DNA of 64,000 nucleotides, taken from positions 70,589,709 through 70,653,708 of the forward strand of contig CM041084.1 in assembly GCA_023079485.1 (NCBI GenBank). The letters run 5' to 3'. The position numbers and the translations under genes are program-made. Of the stretch, positions 14,028 through 27,255 are shown piece after piece. Under the pieces are notes generated by a model that worked only from the letters and a program-made list of their open reading frames with translations, was not told where the DNA came from and searched no databases. Every line of letters starts with the position of its first letter. Position 1 is the first letter of the stretch. Source of the stretch: Archilochus colubris. Its lineage: Eukaryota > Chordata > Aves > Apodiformes > Trochilidae.

Positions 14028-14220
14028 ACAGTCACAGAATGGCAAGGGCTGAAAAGAACCTCTGAAAGTCATTTGTCCATCCCCCCCTTCTAGAGCAGGA
14101 TCACCTAGAGCAGATCACACAGGAAAATGTTCAGATGGGTTTTGAATGTCTCTGGAGACAGAGACTCCACAGCCAGTCTGGGCACAATTCTTGTTCCTTT
14201 GTCCTCTTGCTCTGGATGGA
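14028..14220 (-). mobile_element. CR1 LINE fragment, minus strand
   Basis: The plus strand shows the reverse-complement CR1 3' landmarks: 'tcacagaatggcaagggctg', then 'agagcaggatcacctagagc', 'gggttttgaatgtctctgga' and 'gagactccacagccagtctg'. Towards the high-coordinate end the CR1 sequence seems to skip forward, with a 'ttcctttgtcctcttgctct' stretch, which suggests an internal deletion. This is a different, older-looking CR1 type from the copies at 16,524 and 36,549. Confidence 0.8.
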
Positions 14221-14872
14221 TTTGTATGAATACTTGCCATTTGTTACTTCACATGATGCAACATTGGCACATCTTACCAGCAGTATGCCTACAGACAGTT
14301 TCCAAGCATTAAACATTTCTCCATTTTTTTTTTTTCCCCAAAATATGTTCTCCTTAAAGTCAGAGTCCCCCCCACCCCCCAAATCACTCTGATAATGCCT
14401 CAGTTGACAATCTACTTACTCTTCACCTCTTAATACAGACTAAGCCAATCACAAAGTTTACTAACCTAAAAAAAAGAGACTACCATGTCAGAAAAGTCTT
14501 ACAAAATTCAATAACCAAATTTATATCTCATCTCTGTTTCTCTACCTTAGCTAAACCCAGCAACTTAAAAAAGAAAACGTAACACTTTTTCACCACAGAA
14601 GTCCTTAATAAGATCACTTGAAGACACATTGACTTCAGTGTATTCCAATAGTTTCACTACATTTTGGAATTTGTGTAGAAATCCATCCATCTATTACAGA
14701 TTATTTGCTGTATGCCATATATCTTGCTTGCAAATCCCAGCTACAGACTTAAAACTGACCTCCTTGTGCCAGTCCTTGCTGCTACCCAGCATTGTGCCAC
14801 TTCTCCCCACTTCCTTGCACCATGCTGCCAGTCCCCCCACTATGGAGAGCTCCACAAATCCCTTGAGTATCA

Positions 14873-15511
14873 ATGGAGGCTCTGCAGGGGAACCCCAAGT
14901 GCCTGGTAGTAAGCAATCTCTCAAGGGAGGAGGCGGGACAACCAGCAAATGAGTTCCTGTCCTGCTTGCAGCACACATTACAAAAGGAGGAGGAAGAGGA
15001 GGAGGGGTGCAGGCAGCAGGGCAGAGTGCTCAGCCAGGCAGGAGAGGAGCTGGGCACCTGTGTGCTGTCTGGTGAGAGAGCCTACTGCTTCCTTGTGCAA
15101 GCCTTGCCATTACAAAAGGCAAAAATTCAATTTGTGGCCAGCATATACGCACAGCCTGCTAAGGTGCAGGTAGGACAGAAAATGGATCTGAAGAACATCA
15201 GGAGGGTTTTGCTTGCAAAGCTGGGGAACAGGTGGCTTGGAGGACCAGTGCGGGGAGACGCAGGGCAGCGACACATCAGGGAGGAGGAGTGTGCACCATC
15301 TGCCAATCTGCATAGAGCTGTCTCAGTGAAGACAGCAGACAGCTGGTCTGGACCCATCAGGACAGCCTTCCTACGTGTACTGCTGACCTGGGGTAGCTAT
15401 TTCCAAACTTTCACAGTCCTCAGCTCCTGCACCAGACCTGCAAGACTGCAGCTTCTGGACCTTCCTGTTCAGCTGACAGCTCACAGCAGCAAACAGTGCT
15501 CTTTAAACTAG
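14873..15511 (+). other. 212-codon open frame, unknown, probably not a protein gene
   Basis: This is the longest frame in the window outside CR1. It starts MEALQGNPKCLVVSNL, carries an acidic EEEEEEG run near residues 39-45 that comes directly from the GGA repeat, and ends before a stop at 15509-15511. I see no signal peptide, transmembrane segment or family motif. Part of the region is open on the minus strand too (14694-15057 and 15110-15357), as expected of GC-rich DNA with few stop codons. It has no recognisable neighbours. I list it because its length is unusual here, and I rate a real coding role as unlikely. Confidence 0.15.
14985..15006 (+). repeat. GGA/GAA purine microsatellite
   Basis: Tandem GGA and GAA triplets (ggaggaggaagaggaggagg). 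On the plus strand it encodes the glutamate run of the 212-codon frame. Confidence 0.85.
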
Positions 15512-15974
15512 AAAATGTTCTCCCAAGGACTCCAAAGTCTGCAGTTTAAACTGAAGCTTTTGAAACATCTCAGGTACCTATCATGGAGAGCTCCCCAGGG
15601 TGACGATACCCCAGGATGTGTCTCCACCTGTGTGGGAGACAGTGCAGGTACAGCTGTCCTTCAGCTTCTTGATGGCCAGGGTGTCCTCCTAATGAACTGT
15701 AAAGTCTGGTGAAGTGAGCAACCACCATTCACACTCTTTCCAAGTTTCACCCCTGGTTTTTTTTGGACAGCACTCAGAGGAGGTGTCCTTTGTGTGGGGA
15801 AAGCAAGCGGGAATGCAAGAGAAATGCTTGAGAGTGTCATGGTGCTCTCAGGGACCCAATCCACTCTGAACCCAAGCAAAGCCAATGCTGCAGGTTGAAT
15901 GGTTTCTAGTTTGGGTAATTTTACTTAGCTCATTGTCAATTAAGATGAACTTTTGCTTACACATCTGGGCATTG

Positions 15975-16019
15975 AGAAAAAAAAAAAAGAAAGAAAGCCA
16001 TTAAGAAAAAAAAAAAAAA
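15975..16019 (+). repeat. Paired A-rich runs
   Basis: Two A runs of about 12 to 13 bases separated by 'gaaagaaagccattaag'. No retroposed sequence is recognisable upstream on the plus strand. Confidence 0.8.
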
Positions 16020-16523
16020 GGCTCAGGGAAAACACACCTTTTCTCCTTCCTAAGGCTCAGTTCAAGCACCTCTCCTTTCCCCCTCCTGGTGTCACATTGC
16101 CTCAGTTTTGCACTGCACTTCACTGCACTCAGCCCTTGGATGTGGCAATGGTTGGCGTGAGTGGTTTGGGAACCTTTGGTGCCTGCTTCTTGCTTTCCTC
16201 CATTAGTCCTTGCTTCTCCCTGCTCCTCTGCACCAGTGGGGCTCACCCGTGGTCTGCAGTCCCCTCGCCACCAGCCAGAGCTGGCCAGAACCAGCTGTGA
16301 CCAGCTGGGAGCAGCCCCTGGGCACAGCAGTGCCAGTGATGCCCACCCCCCTCATGTGAAGTTTGACCCGGGATAAGAAGGCAAATGCTCATCCCACCCC
16401 TCCTGCTCAACATGGGGCTGGCAGAAGGGGACTGACTCTCAGTGAAGAGTCCCTGTGTGTGCCCAGCCTTGCATGAGCTTCTGGCCTGAAAGCACTTAGT
16501 ACACAGCCAGACGTGGAGAAATG

Positions 16524-16665
16524 ATCATAGAATCATAGAATTGGCTGGGTTGGAAGGGACCTCAGAGATCATCGAGTCCAACCCTTTTACCACCGTTGCG
16601 GTTGCTAGACCATGGCACTGAGTGCCACATCCAGTCTCTTTTTAAATATCTCCAGGGATGGAGAT
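16524..16665 (-). mobile_element. CR1 LINE fragment, minus strand, young-looking tail
   Basis: The plus strand begins with the reverse-complement octamer tail (atcatagaatcatagaatt) and continues with 'gggttggaagggacctcaga', 'gccacatccagtc' and 'ttaaatatctccagggatgg'. The same landmarks occur in the same order in the long copy at 36,549, so both belong to one CR1 subfamily. By eye they differ at roughly a dozen sites over about 140 bp. This copy is cut off at its 5' side near 16,665 and contains only 3' untranslated sequence and the last codons. Confidence 0.92.
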
Positions 16666-19600
16666 GATGCTGGGTTCAAGCACATCCCACTATTACAGAA
16701 GTTACTACAGTTTAGCTCTTGCTGCAGCAACACACACCAGAGCCTATTATCCCTCCCTCATCCCTCCCTCCTTCCCCTCCATTTGTTTTCATTATTCAAT
16801 TTTAAATGAGAAATCCAACCATAACTATTGTATTTAAACGTAACATGGTATTATTTACACTGTTCAATAAAACAATTTATTCCGATCAATCGCACTTGAG
16901 CTTTCTCTACGTTTTAAAAAAAATGGATAATTCATCATAGACGAGTCAATTGTGGATTTTAGTAAAGGTGGGAAAACATTTCCTCCCACACTGAGCCCTT
17001 ACAGGGCACAAGGGCGTTCACACAGCCAAACATCTTTGTTGGGAGCCACTCCAGATCACTCTGCAGTTCCAGAGGGGCTGGTGCAGTGAAACAAAGCAAA
17101 GAGGTGAGGAAGGAAGAAATTAAGACCCGAAGGAACCTTCTGTTCCCAATGTTTTTTAGTGCTCAGAAAAGTGCACTGATCTTCTTCCAAATGGATAAAA
17201 AACAGTCAGAATTTTGTCCTAGATTAATAGGCCCCAACCTTTCTAAAAAGGCAAGTGGGAAAATAGAGAAAACACTCCCCCCCCTTCACTTCAGTGTCAC
17301 CTCTATTCTCTTTTGGGAAAAAAAATACACAGAATTTACCTGTATTTTCTTAAGAGTGCTTAAAAGAGAACACAATATCTGCCATGCTCATATTGATCTC
17401 TACCTAGTTCAGGATCCTCTGTACAAGACAGGTTATTAAAAGAAGATATTACATGAAATAATTCCTGGGTGGTTCTTGCTTTGGTGCACCACTAGTACTC
17501 TCAATACCAAGGTGGGGCCACACATCAGCTCCAGAAATCTGAAAGCTAACCCAACACTGCCAGAAAGCTGAAATGGTTCTGACAGGAAGATGGAACCAGA
17601 CAGAATTCTGGTTTTGAAAGTTTTGGAAGACCTGCAAAGAGCTCCAAGTTCTCTACAAGTGACTGTGAACAAATACATCCCAAAGTGTTAGAATCAAAGT
17701 CATGAATAAAAAAAGAAATTGAATTGACAGTAAGAATTGGTTGTTTGAGGTTTCTTGGTGTTGTTTTTCCTTGGTGTTTGTTATTTTGTTTTGTTCCTTG
17801 AGGTTTTTTTTCTCCTGAATATTTGTCAAACTCTGCTAGATTAATTTGAGGACTGCCAGCTGCATCCACAGAGTTGAAACAGCTAGAACCACTAAAGTCA
17901 AGGGATATTTGATATTTCAATAAGATTTCCATAAAAGTTTAAAACAAATAACAGCTAAAAAAAAAAAATCTGTAAAATCCCCTATCTTTCTCAATGCAAA
18001 GATCTACCTTAGAATCATGTACAGTCAGGTGACACCCCTGGAATTTGGTTTGTAAACCAATCTAGCTCACTATCAACTCTTCAACAATGGCCACTAGGAA
18101 AAGTTCAGAAAAAAACTCTGAGAAATAGGATAAACACAGGATGAATTTTCCTCTGATAGCCTTTAAGTATGTGCCAAACACCATACCTCCATAAAAACCT
18201 TGAAATAATTTATTATACCAGCATCTTCCTTCCAGGCAATTCTGCTTTCCATTATCCATTCAGTGTAGCTGCCTGCCCAATGAATCCATTAAGTGCAAGT
18301 GAGAGATATTTGTGTAGGGTACTACCAAATAAACTAAATATATTACTAGAACTAAATGTAATTTTCAAAGTACATACTTTTAATTGGCATAATATACAAT
18401 TAACCTATCGTAGTTACCTCTTTGTAATAGAAGTATAAGCTAAGTTTTAGTTTATATTTAGAAAGCGAAAGTTAATTTTCAAGTTTTCATGTCTTTGAGG
18501 TAGTGTAATGGACAATGCAATTGTTTCAGTTTAATTCATGTGACCTTCTTAAAGGCAATATTAGATAATACAGCAAAACCCACAGCTGACTTGCATTGGC
18601 ATACCATTGAGTAAGGCCAGTGCTCTTAGATTAAATAATTGAAGAGGTGGAGAAAAACTAAAAAAAAAATATATACTTATAAATGCCACCCATAGGGGCA
18701 TGGGTGCATACATAGCAGAAACTAATAAGTTAAAAGCATATAAATCTCTTTCACTCCAGTTTTGTGAGGGAGAACACGTAACTAGAGAAACAATGCACAG
18801 GCATCTTTTTTCTCTCAAATGCTAATCACCATAGCTCAGATTCTTGCAAAATATGTGAGCTTTCTCTCATCACTTTCCGGAAGGAATATTATAGTACAAA
18901 TCACCTTTGATTTTGCCTGGGAGAATGGGTAAGTTTGAGAAGTGTAGGTAGAGAAGATAACTAAGATAAATTCAGGCTTACCATTCTGAGAATCCTTAAC
19001 CAAGCCCGAGAGAGTCCTAAGTCCTAAAATTTGGACAACCCCAACACCAGTTAATTTGAGTTACTCTGTAAATGTGTGTCCATCTAAAGCCCTGTTTTAT
19101 ATAAAGTGAACTCTGAAAAGATAGTAAAGAAGAGAGCTGTATTTGTAGGAATGTTTTATAGGAACACATTTTTGCCAGTGCTCACATGGGAACAGGGTAT
19201 TTGTTCCTCACATTATCCATCACTGATTGTTCTGCTTTAGAAATTTCAGACATCCAAGCTGAACCAACAATAAACACTGGATTCAAAGAAAAGCCAGCAA
19301 TCAGAACAAACAGACTGAAAAGAACTGTCATGCTGAAAACTGTTCATTCAGGCTATTTGGTAAAATTCTGTAAGCACTGGAAGAATCCAAAATACTAATC
19401 AACTTACAGCCAGAAAAGCATTTCCATAAACTTATTATTAAACAATAAAATTACCAGAATTCAGTACCAGGTTCAGAATTCTTGCTTAATAATAACATGG
19501 CAACCCTGAGGAGATATGACCTCTCCAGAATTCTTCTCTGGATTGGGTCAACATTCCCTTTTATATTTCCTCTTTGTCATCTGAAATCTGAGTTCAGCAC

Positions 19601-21861
19601 AGCAGAACAGAGAGCTCCTATTAACAAAGGAAGTTCTTTTTCTTCTACTGCTTCCTGGGATATTAACATGCCTTAGCACAAGAGGAGAGTTTAATGTCCC
19701 TCTTTTACTAGGTCTACTCTCTCCATACATAAAAGTTTTGCACAAGTTAGTCCACAGATCAAAAAAAACACCTCCACCTTCAGTCTTTTTACTGATTTCT
19801 GCCTCAGTTGACTGATTAGACCAAAACCAACAATTCTGCAGTAGTTAAACAGAGAGAGAATACTTCATCTCTCATCTTCTGCGGAAGTAAAATTTGGAAG
19901 CAAACATCTGGTTCAGTGTGGAAATGTAGTCCAACTGAACCAGAATCCAGATACAATTTTAACTACATCCTTCTTGAAGTTATCATTCACTCTGGAAATA
20001 TATTTTTCTTTATTGAAGTCAGTGATGGGAACTGTTTACTACTTATTAATAAAACCTATTCTTGTATGACTTGACATGCAGAAAATATTGTAGCAAATAA
20101 TACTTCATTTGCATGATACTAACTGAAGCATTAAGTGAACTTGGTTAAATTGGAATGCTGTCTGTTTCTTTAAATTAACATTGGTAAAAACGTGGGCAAA
20201 AATGTCAAGGTTACCTATTTGCAAATGCAAACATGCTTCTGATCATGAAGCATCCTCTGTTCATTCTTACATGTGTCCCTAGCATCAAACAAGCTCACAA
20301 ATTTTAAGAGAATTATATCTGTTCATCATATACAGGCATGGGCCAACATATCCATCCACAGGACAGGTAGAAACATTCCAGGCTTAGATCCCTGGAATCA
20401 ATTGAGTGAGACTTTTAAAAATTTTTTGTTTGTTTGAATATGGGTCTTGCTTCTGTTGGGCAATTTTGGTTTAGATGAATATCTACACCATATTATTTTT
20501 GCAAATGTGGTTAAACTAACACAATCAACCAACTCAAAAGTAAAATATTACTAATATTTTACTCATCTTATTCCACTTGAAACTGTCTTTCAATTTATAG
20601 ATTATCTGCCATTTCAAAATATATCCATCTAGTGTTTAAGACATTCTTTTCTCCTCCTTATGTGCATCATATCTCACCATAACTATTTACATGCCATATA
20701 TTGCACCTAAAAAGAGCAGGCATCTGAGGATTAAATTGTGTATTCCTACATTTGTCAGTAAAAACTGCAATAGGAATGGAATTGAAATTTTAATGTAATT
20801 GGAATGCACAACTCTAAATATTTATTATACCTACCTCCACCCCAACCATTAAGTACTCTGGGTCAGACTCATCTGTTGGTTATTATATCATTATGACTTT
20901 GATTTGCATTTTGATTACAAGGTTCAATTTTAAAGAGAAAGATGGGAAAATTCCACAGTTATTAAGAAGGGAAACTGCTTCTTTCAAGCATGACAGTTGT
21001 TGATCTTGACTTTTTCATTTTGAAGAAGAGATAAAAAGTCCTCCCTGCACATGGAAATATAGAACTGGCTTTTATATTATGCTTTGGAAACGCTTAGCGT
21101 TGACGTTGATGCCTACAATGGTCAAGTAAAAACATTCTCCCTGTGGTCTGCCACACACCATAGCTACTCCTTGCTATTGTCTTCAGACTAATGCATATGT
21201 CAGGAGAAGGAAAAAGAACAGGGAAATTAAAGAACAGTTCTAGGAAGGAATTCAGTGAAGATGAAGGTCAAACTGCATGTTATTTATTTCCATATTGCTT
21301 TTTTGCAGATGGGAAATTTGTGAATTGACGTGCTGGAGAAGACCTTAATTGTGTCTCTCCATATCTTAGGTAAGGGCTCTGAAAATTCTGGCTGTGAGCA
21401 ACTGTGGTCCTTCTTTCTGTGAATTTCAAGTCTTGTATAACGTCCTGATATTTATGACCTGGCATTTTCTACCCTTATGTTAGTTCATACGCAATTTCCT
21501 ACCAAACACACAATACATGAATAAACATGGGGTGCTGAGGATGCTAACACAGCTCAGTGCAATTTGTACTCTCATATATTCGTTTCATTATATAATATTT
21601 GTGTTCCTCCTATCAACCATATCAGGAGTTCATTCAGCTCTGGTATGACAGTCATGCTGCCAGTAAACAAAAGATTAAAGGGCAAACGAGTCCTTGACAT
21701 TTTGGATAAGAAATCCAGCATTTGGCAACCAGGAATTTAATCTACAAGACAAAAATTCAGGTGTAAAAAAGGAAAGACAACTAGCAGATATTTTTTTAAG
21801 GCAGATCATCTCTGCCTTCAAAAGGTTTAAATAAAATACTTTCTAAGCTATTGCTCAAGGG

Positions 21862-21884
21862 AAAAAAAAAAAAAAAAAAAAAAA
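21862..21884 (+). repeat. Poly-A run, 23 bases
   Basis: An uninterrupted A run between GGG and GGG. No recognisable processed-gene or SINE body precedes it, so a retroposon tail is not supported. Confidence 0.9.
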
Positions 21885-23102
21885 GGGAATGGATGCAGGC
21901 AGAAGGGGAAAGGATATTATAATATGGGAGAAAGTTGGCAGGGAGGCTTCACCCAGTAAAGCCAGGAGACTGCTCATGTAAACAGTGAACTTACTGAGAC
22001 CAGACCTCAGGAGGACAGAAAGCAAAGCTTTTCCTGGGAACTCAGATTAGATTGTATAGTAATTGCTGTGGTTTAGGAGCTCATACACTTACTGGGTTGA
22101 AAGCAAGACTAGAGAAAAGGACTCACCCTGAAAGAACACAGAACTGGAGGAAAATACAGGTTTATAAGTTTATTTTGTATTTGTACTGAGTTTACCTCTC
22201 TTTGTATTTCCTCTAACCCTTAAGAATTTTGCTTTTCTAGTTTACACTTTATCTCAATGACTAGAAATGTCACTTTTAAAAAGGTTCAGGAAAACTACCT
22301 CAAAGGTCTGGAGTCCTGAAGGATCATAGCAGTGACACCTTTTTTTATGTCAAAGAAAATACCTATAAACTGGTTCTGTTTGTTCAAAACTATTCTGAAC
22401 CAATAAGGAAGGGAACCTCTGTTCTTTCTGTTTATTACTATGCAAGCTTCTTTCAATTACAATATATTTGCTTTTTTACAGAATATTCTAGACCAGGAGT
22501 TGAACTTAATAATAATTTTTTAAAAATTGTTTTACTTAGCCCTGAATTTTGAGCTTAAGGTTGGAGTGTCAGAAATTTACTATATTCAGTGGATATATAT
22601 TTATTTTCAAGTATACTTTAATTAGTGGGTAAGAATAACACTGAAACTAAGAAATCAACAATCTAGCTTTTACTACCAATGTGTCTTTATATCAGACAAA
22701 GTCACAAACAGAGTAAAGACTTATTTCTATAAATCACATATATACACTGGTTCTCACTGAAACAGAAATATTCAAATCATCAGACTTTAATTGATATGAA
22801 GAAGAGCCTGTAAACAGGCTCACTATGCATAAACTGGGAATTCTAATTCATTCTAAAGCTTATCAGTGATGCAGGACATAAATGCAAGATTCTGTACAAT
22901 GGCAGGAGATGATTACTCAGTACATAAGCAGGTTACATTTGTTAAGAGCCAAGTACATAAGAACTGCTGGTATCTTCTGAATAAAGCTTCCTACACCCAC
23001 TGACAGAAGATACCCCAACTCCTGTACTGGCTTACCAGCTGGAATGACTACTGGGATGAAATACTGCAACTATAATAAAGTTGTTCTCCATTCTTTTCCT
23101 AG

Positions 23103-23136
23103 TTATCTGAAATTGCCAGGCCAGAGTCCTTCTCAG
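23103..23136 (+). other. Candidate 34-nt exon (plus strand)
   Basis: A pyrimidine-rich acceptor (ttctccattcttttcctag) precedes 34 nt that read LSEIARPESFS in one frame, followed by a strong donor (CAG|GTAAAG). Length and splice signals fit a small internal exon, but no neighbouring exon of the same gene was identified and the peptide is too short to recognise. Chance is a serious alternative. Confidence 0.15.
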
Positions 23137-26100
23137 GTAAAGGTGCAGATGTGCAAGATCCTGCCTTGGATTTGTGAAATGAAGCACTGAGAGAAGCTTC
23201 TCTCTACTATTATGCTATGGACAGAGAAAGAGCATTTAACTGTCCCACCTTCCCCCTAAAGCTGACCTGTGGAAGAACTACATAGTTTACTAAGAAATTG
23301 GAAGATGACAGAGGAAATGAGTGTTCAAGGAAAGGTAAATATCATCCTGCAAGTTTCAGACTACTGTAACGGCACCTCCCAGATTTTGTCTATCCACAAA
23401 AATTTGCAGCAAATAAATTCAACGTGGAGATTTTTAAGCACCGATATAAACTGGAATAAATCCCTACAAATGCATTGTTTGCAACTGCAATATGCTCCTT
23501 CAGTTTAATTCAGTGAGCTACTGAACTCAGCTTCGTCAATACTATATTTATTTTGATTTAAATGCCTGAAGACACCTCTCCAGCATGTTCAGCACCTAAT
23601 ATACTAATAACAGTGCATTTTAAAATTCAATAGCATTAAACAATCAATTCAAGAGGAACTCACCCAAATGTCTAATTAAAAATCCTTTCTCCTCTTTGCG
23701 ATTTCAGAAGTAGACCTAGCCTGCCTAAGAATAAGATTTTGCAGCAGTTCAGAAGCTCATTGAAATCAAGTCTATGACAGATGTGTCAGCAGCAATTTAA
23801 TTCAAGTTAATTAAGAAATCAAAAAACAAAAATGTCTCAGCTGATCTAGTTAAACTTGTGTATTAAGCTTCTAGAGACCAAATGTATCTAGGATAGGATA
23901 ATATTCCAACTTTGTTACTGAGATACAAGTGGCGTTTAGATAATGTGCAGCCAACTAATGAATAGTTGTGTTTATCAGAGAATTTAATTTTGCTCTAGTG
24001 ATATCATTCCAACTAAATAGATAATTTGCTTTACATATGAGCTTAATATTGTAAAACACCATAGCTACTACTGCATGAACATGTTCCTAGGAAACACAGG
24101 GTTTGTAATTACCCATCGTCATTATGTTTCTACAATCAAAGTGAATGCATAAGTTAGAAGAACAAATAAAAAACCTGCAGTTTCTCTCTTAGTTTATTAA
24201 TAATACAATATAAGCACTTGTTTTAACATCTTTGTTACATCTTTAAATTTTTTCTTTATATAACATTATCTTAACATTAACCTAAATCTTAACAGGACCT
24301 TAAAACATCTGGATGGAGGAAGAATAACTGCTTCCTTCTCAGTGGTCACAGAAGCAGTTTTGCTGTTGCCTCACATTAAAAAGCTCCATAAAAAAAGGAG
24401 GTCCAAAGACATTGATTCACTCAGGTATTGCTCCAAGAGGCCATTTCACTCACTGCAAAACTGCCCTATAATATCTTAACATCTTCTGCAGATTCCAGTG
24501 GAGGAAAGCTTTCTGTCCAAATGTCAAAAAAAGTGCTGTAAGTCTGGTTTTCCTTACTAGGACAGCTGAGATGGGCCAAGGCTGAAATTTTTCATGTCAC
24601 CTCGAGGCTTTGAAGACCCAAGGGTAATTTATTTTAACCAAGTCTCCAAGCCCCCCAGGCTCTTTCAAGAGTCCTAGCCTACACAGCAGAGTGATAACCA
24701 TCCCTGGTCTGCAGCAAATAAATTGGACCTGGGCACACCAAAATCATCAGTCTCCTTTCCATTGCCAAATACTGTAATTTTAATCTTTCTAAGCTAAGCA
24801 GGAGGCAGTGCTTGCTTGTACAGCCCAGGGAGAACAGCAATAAACAAGCTGTTACTTGGGCAACTCAGTCAGGCTTCTCCAAAGCTCTGTGGGGTAAATA
24901 ACCACTAACATTCCTCTGTGTGTGCACTACTGTGGAAAGGCCAAGGATCTTCATACATATTAAATAAGATTACTTACATCAAAGAGAACTACCCCAGTAC
25001 AGGGTTAGTTTTCTTCCTGAATGCTATTACACTTCATCTTCAACATGTGATCTTTAGCTTTTTCAATCCAAGTCTTACTCACAGCAAGATGAAAGATATG
25101 TTCACTCAAGAGACAAGCTCAACAGCCAATAAGCCATTCCAAAAAGATAATTCCTACATAAAATATGGAGTTTCTAATGCTATTGTTGTACCTCTCCCAA
25201 TGTGACCATCCCTGTCACAAGATGCAATATGTTCCTACTGCCTTCACGTCTCAAAAATTTGTAATGATGTGCTATTACTAATGAAAGAAAGTAAAATAAC
25301 ACTCCCCAGATTCTAGAGTCAGAGTTAGGCCTGAGGGGTAAGATCATTTATGGTCACTTCACCTCCAAATTCTCTGCCATAATTTTTCTGCTTTAACTGG
25401 CAGTGAATACCCCCAGAATGTCAGCCTTTCAAGACTCTAGTTTATCTTTTACTCTTGCTGAATTCTGCTCGGGATGTGGTATACAGAACCCTTTAACTTC
25501 TATTTTAAATTTTGCATTTCCTCCAGTTGTCTCCCAGTTCTTCTTTATCAGTAGTTGCAGGGTATAAATCTCAGTGGCAGAACTGTATCTCAGACTTGTC
25601 TAGATTAGACTGGTTACATGCATATATTTTCCACTTCCAATGCACTTGCTTTCAAAGAGCTTCACGGTTTTTAACCTGACCAAAACACACTGAAGTTTTT
25701 CTTTATTGATCCTAATGTTGAGCTGGTAAAGTGAAAGATATACTGATGAAAAAGGTACTCTGCACAAACTCTGCAGAACACATTCGTTTGAAGGGCGGAG
25801 AACCATGGCCGCATGATACACTGAAGTGCAAGGAAATTAGTGGAAAATCTATGTGCACCTCCTCCATACTCTTTGCAACACCAGTTCAAGTTCATTTGTG
25901 GGACACATCAAAGTCTTCCCTGTTATCTTGAGAAACAAACTTCAGGAGTTATTACTTAGGCTTCAGGCATACAAACTCTTCAATTTAAATCTAACATCAC
26001 AATTCAAGTGCTTCAATGAAGAGGACTGAAACCATGGAAAATGGTTCAATGTTGAACAACAGAACTTCACTTGGGGCTTTGGGCTGGTACCTTTTTCTAA

Positions 26101-27255
26101 CAGAAAAGATATACCACAGGTCAGAAATCTATAAAAATAGGCAGAAAGGTTGCAGAACTACCAGGATGTCATTAGAGGAGGCCTTCAGCGAGACAGTATC
26201 GAGTGAAAACTGGAAAAAAGATTTTAACATAAGGCTCCTTAAAAAAAAAAAAAAATAGAGTGGCAGAGAGTTTATAAATAGGTGATTTCATTAATGCCAC
26301 ATAAAAGTTTACAAACAAAATCTTTTCATACCAAAGTTGAAAGGACCAACAGATTGTCACTTGAGACAGCAAAGAACGTTGCTGCCTGCCTTTAAAAAGC
26401 ATAAGCAGGTCCAGTACCTTTTTAAAGAACTTGCCATATGTAACAAGGAGAGCATGACATGTTACTTTGCAGAATAACTCTAAAGAATAAAGACAACTTT
26501 TAGGTATTCTCTGGAACTGTGCCGCTAAAGCTCAACCTCAGGGGACTGATATATCACCACCTAGGTTATTCACCACAATATTTTTTCCCGATTTAGCAAA
26601 ATCCTTTGATCAGCAGAATCCTAGAGAATACCGTGTTTGTTTGCTGCAGCCATTTTTGACAATAACCATGTGCAGTAAGATGTAACATGTAGCTTTCTTG
26701 TTCAAGAAGCTTTCTGGTGATTTCCTCGAGCCATCACCCTCTTCCCCACAATACAGCTTCCCTATAAATACACAACAGCAAGGGTTTCTTCAGGACCTCA
26801 CATGTTCAAGCTACTGAGAAATACAGGTAATTTCACTGATCCTGACAGCAAAATAAAAGGTAAAATTAAAGCATGTGTTTACATGTATGGATGAAGAAAG
26901 TTAAATTAGATCAGCCTGGTGTGATGAAGACTGTGTCTGGATAGCAATTTACCGGCCTCTCCATGAAATCAAGGAACAGTCATACAGTGTCTAAATACTT
27001 TGGAAGTTAAATATTTAAGTTTTATACCAAGAATCTGGACTGCACAGACATGATCAGCATAGGTCAACAGTTTTGTTTAGAAGTCTCTGAGCAGCAGCAC
27101 TATGGTGGGGAGCAAAGTTAGTCAGTGATCTCAACTCTTACTGAACTGAAAATTACATTAAAGAGTGTAAAAAATCACCGCTCACCACGTGTCTTCAAAT
27201 CTGAACTTGAATTCATAAAAAGACTACATTAGAACTGCCAGAGAGGGGGAGATTA

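Larger units (their letters stand above)
14221..16523. other. GC-richer block without an assigned gene
   Basis: From about 14,740 to 16,480 the base composition is clearly richer in G and C than in the flanks. The block holds a GGA-type purine repeat (14985-15006), two A runs (15975-16019), overlapping open frames on several strands, and a 212-codon plus-strand frame listed separately. A T run (14324-14335) and a C run (14367-14380) lie just before it. No promoter signature or CpG cluster stands out by eye, and no retroviral or LINE signature was recognised. It could be unique GC-rich noncoding DNA, an exon of a noncoding transcript, or an old unrecognised repeat. Confidence 0.5.
16666..27255. 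other. AT-rich unique DNA, scattered exon-like intervals
   Basis: No complete gene. A CT-rich stretch occurs at 16,741-16,779 and a 23-base A run at 21,862-21,884. Small intervals with matching acceptor and donor signals were noticed at 18,982-19,023 (minus, 42 nt), 21,309-21,369 (plus, 61 nt, stops in all frames) and 23,103-23,136 (plus, 34 nt, open). A minus-strand site at 22,121-22,135 has an acceptor (tgtgttctttcag) followed after one G by a donor (gtgagt). None can be tied to a known gene, and most of the stretch holds nothing I can interpret. Confidence 0.5.

Noticed and set aside
17546..17932. 128-codon minus-strand frame
   Set aside because: Partly composed of low-complexity K/N/Q sequence from a T-rich stretch; no family resemblance.
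21309..21369. 61-nt plus-strand interval with strong acceptor and donor (GTAAGG)
   Set aside because: Stops in all three frames; it could only be a noncoding exon, and nothing else supports one.
21862..21884. Poly-A run as a processed pseudogene or SINE tail
   Set aside because: No gene-like or SINE-like body precedes it and no polyadenylation signal is positioned correctly.
22101..22135. Minus-strand acceptor (tgtgttctttcag) followed after one base by a gtgagt donor, with another donor 35 nt on
   Set aside because: Interesting as a near-recursive splice motif, but no neighbouring exon was found and both signals are common in AT-rich DNA.
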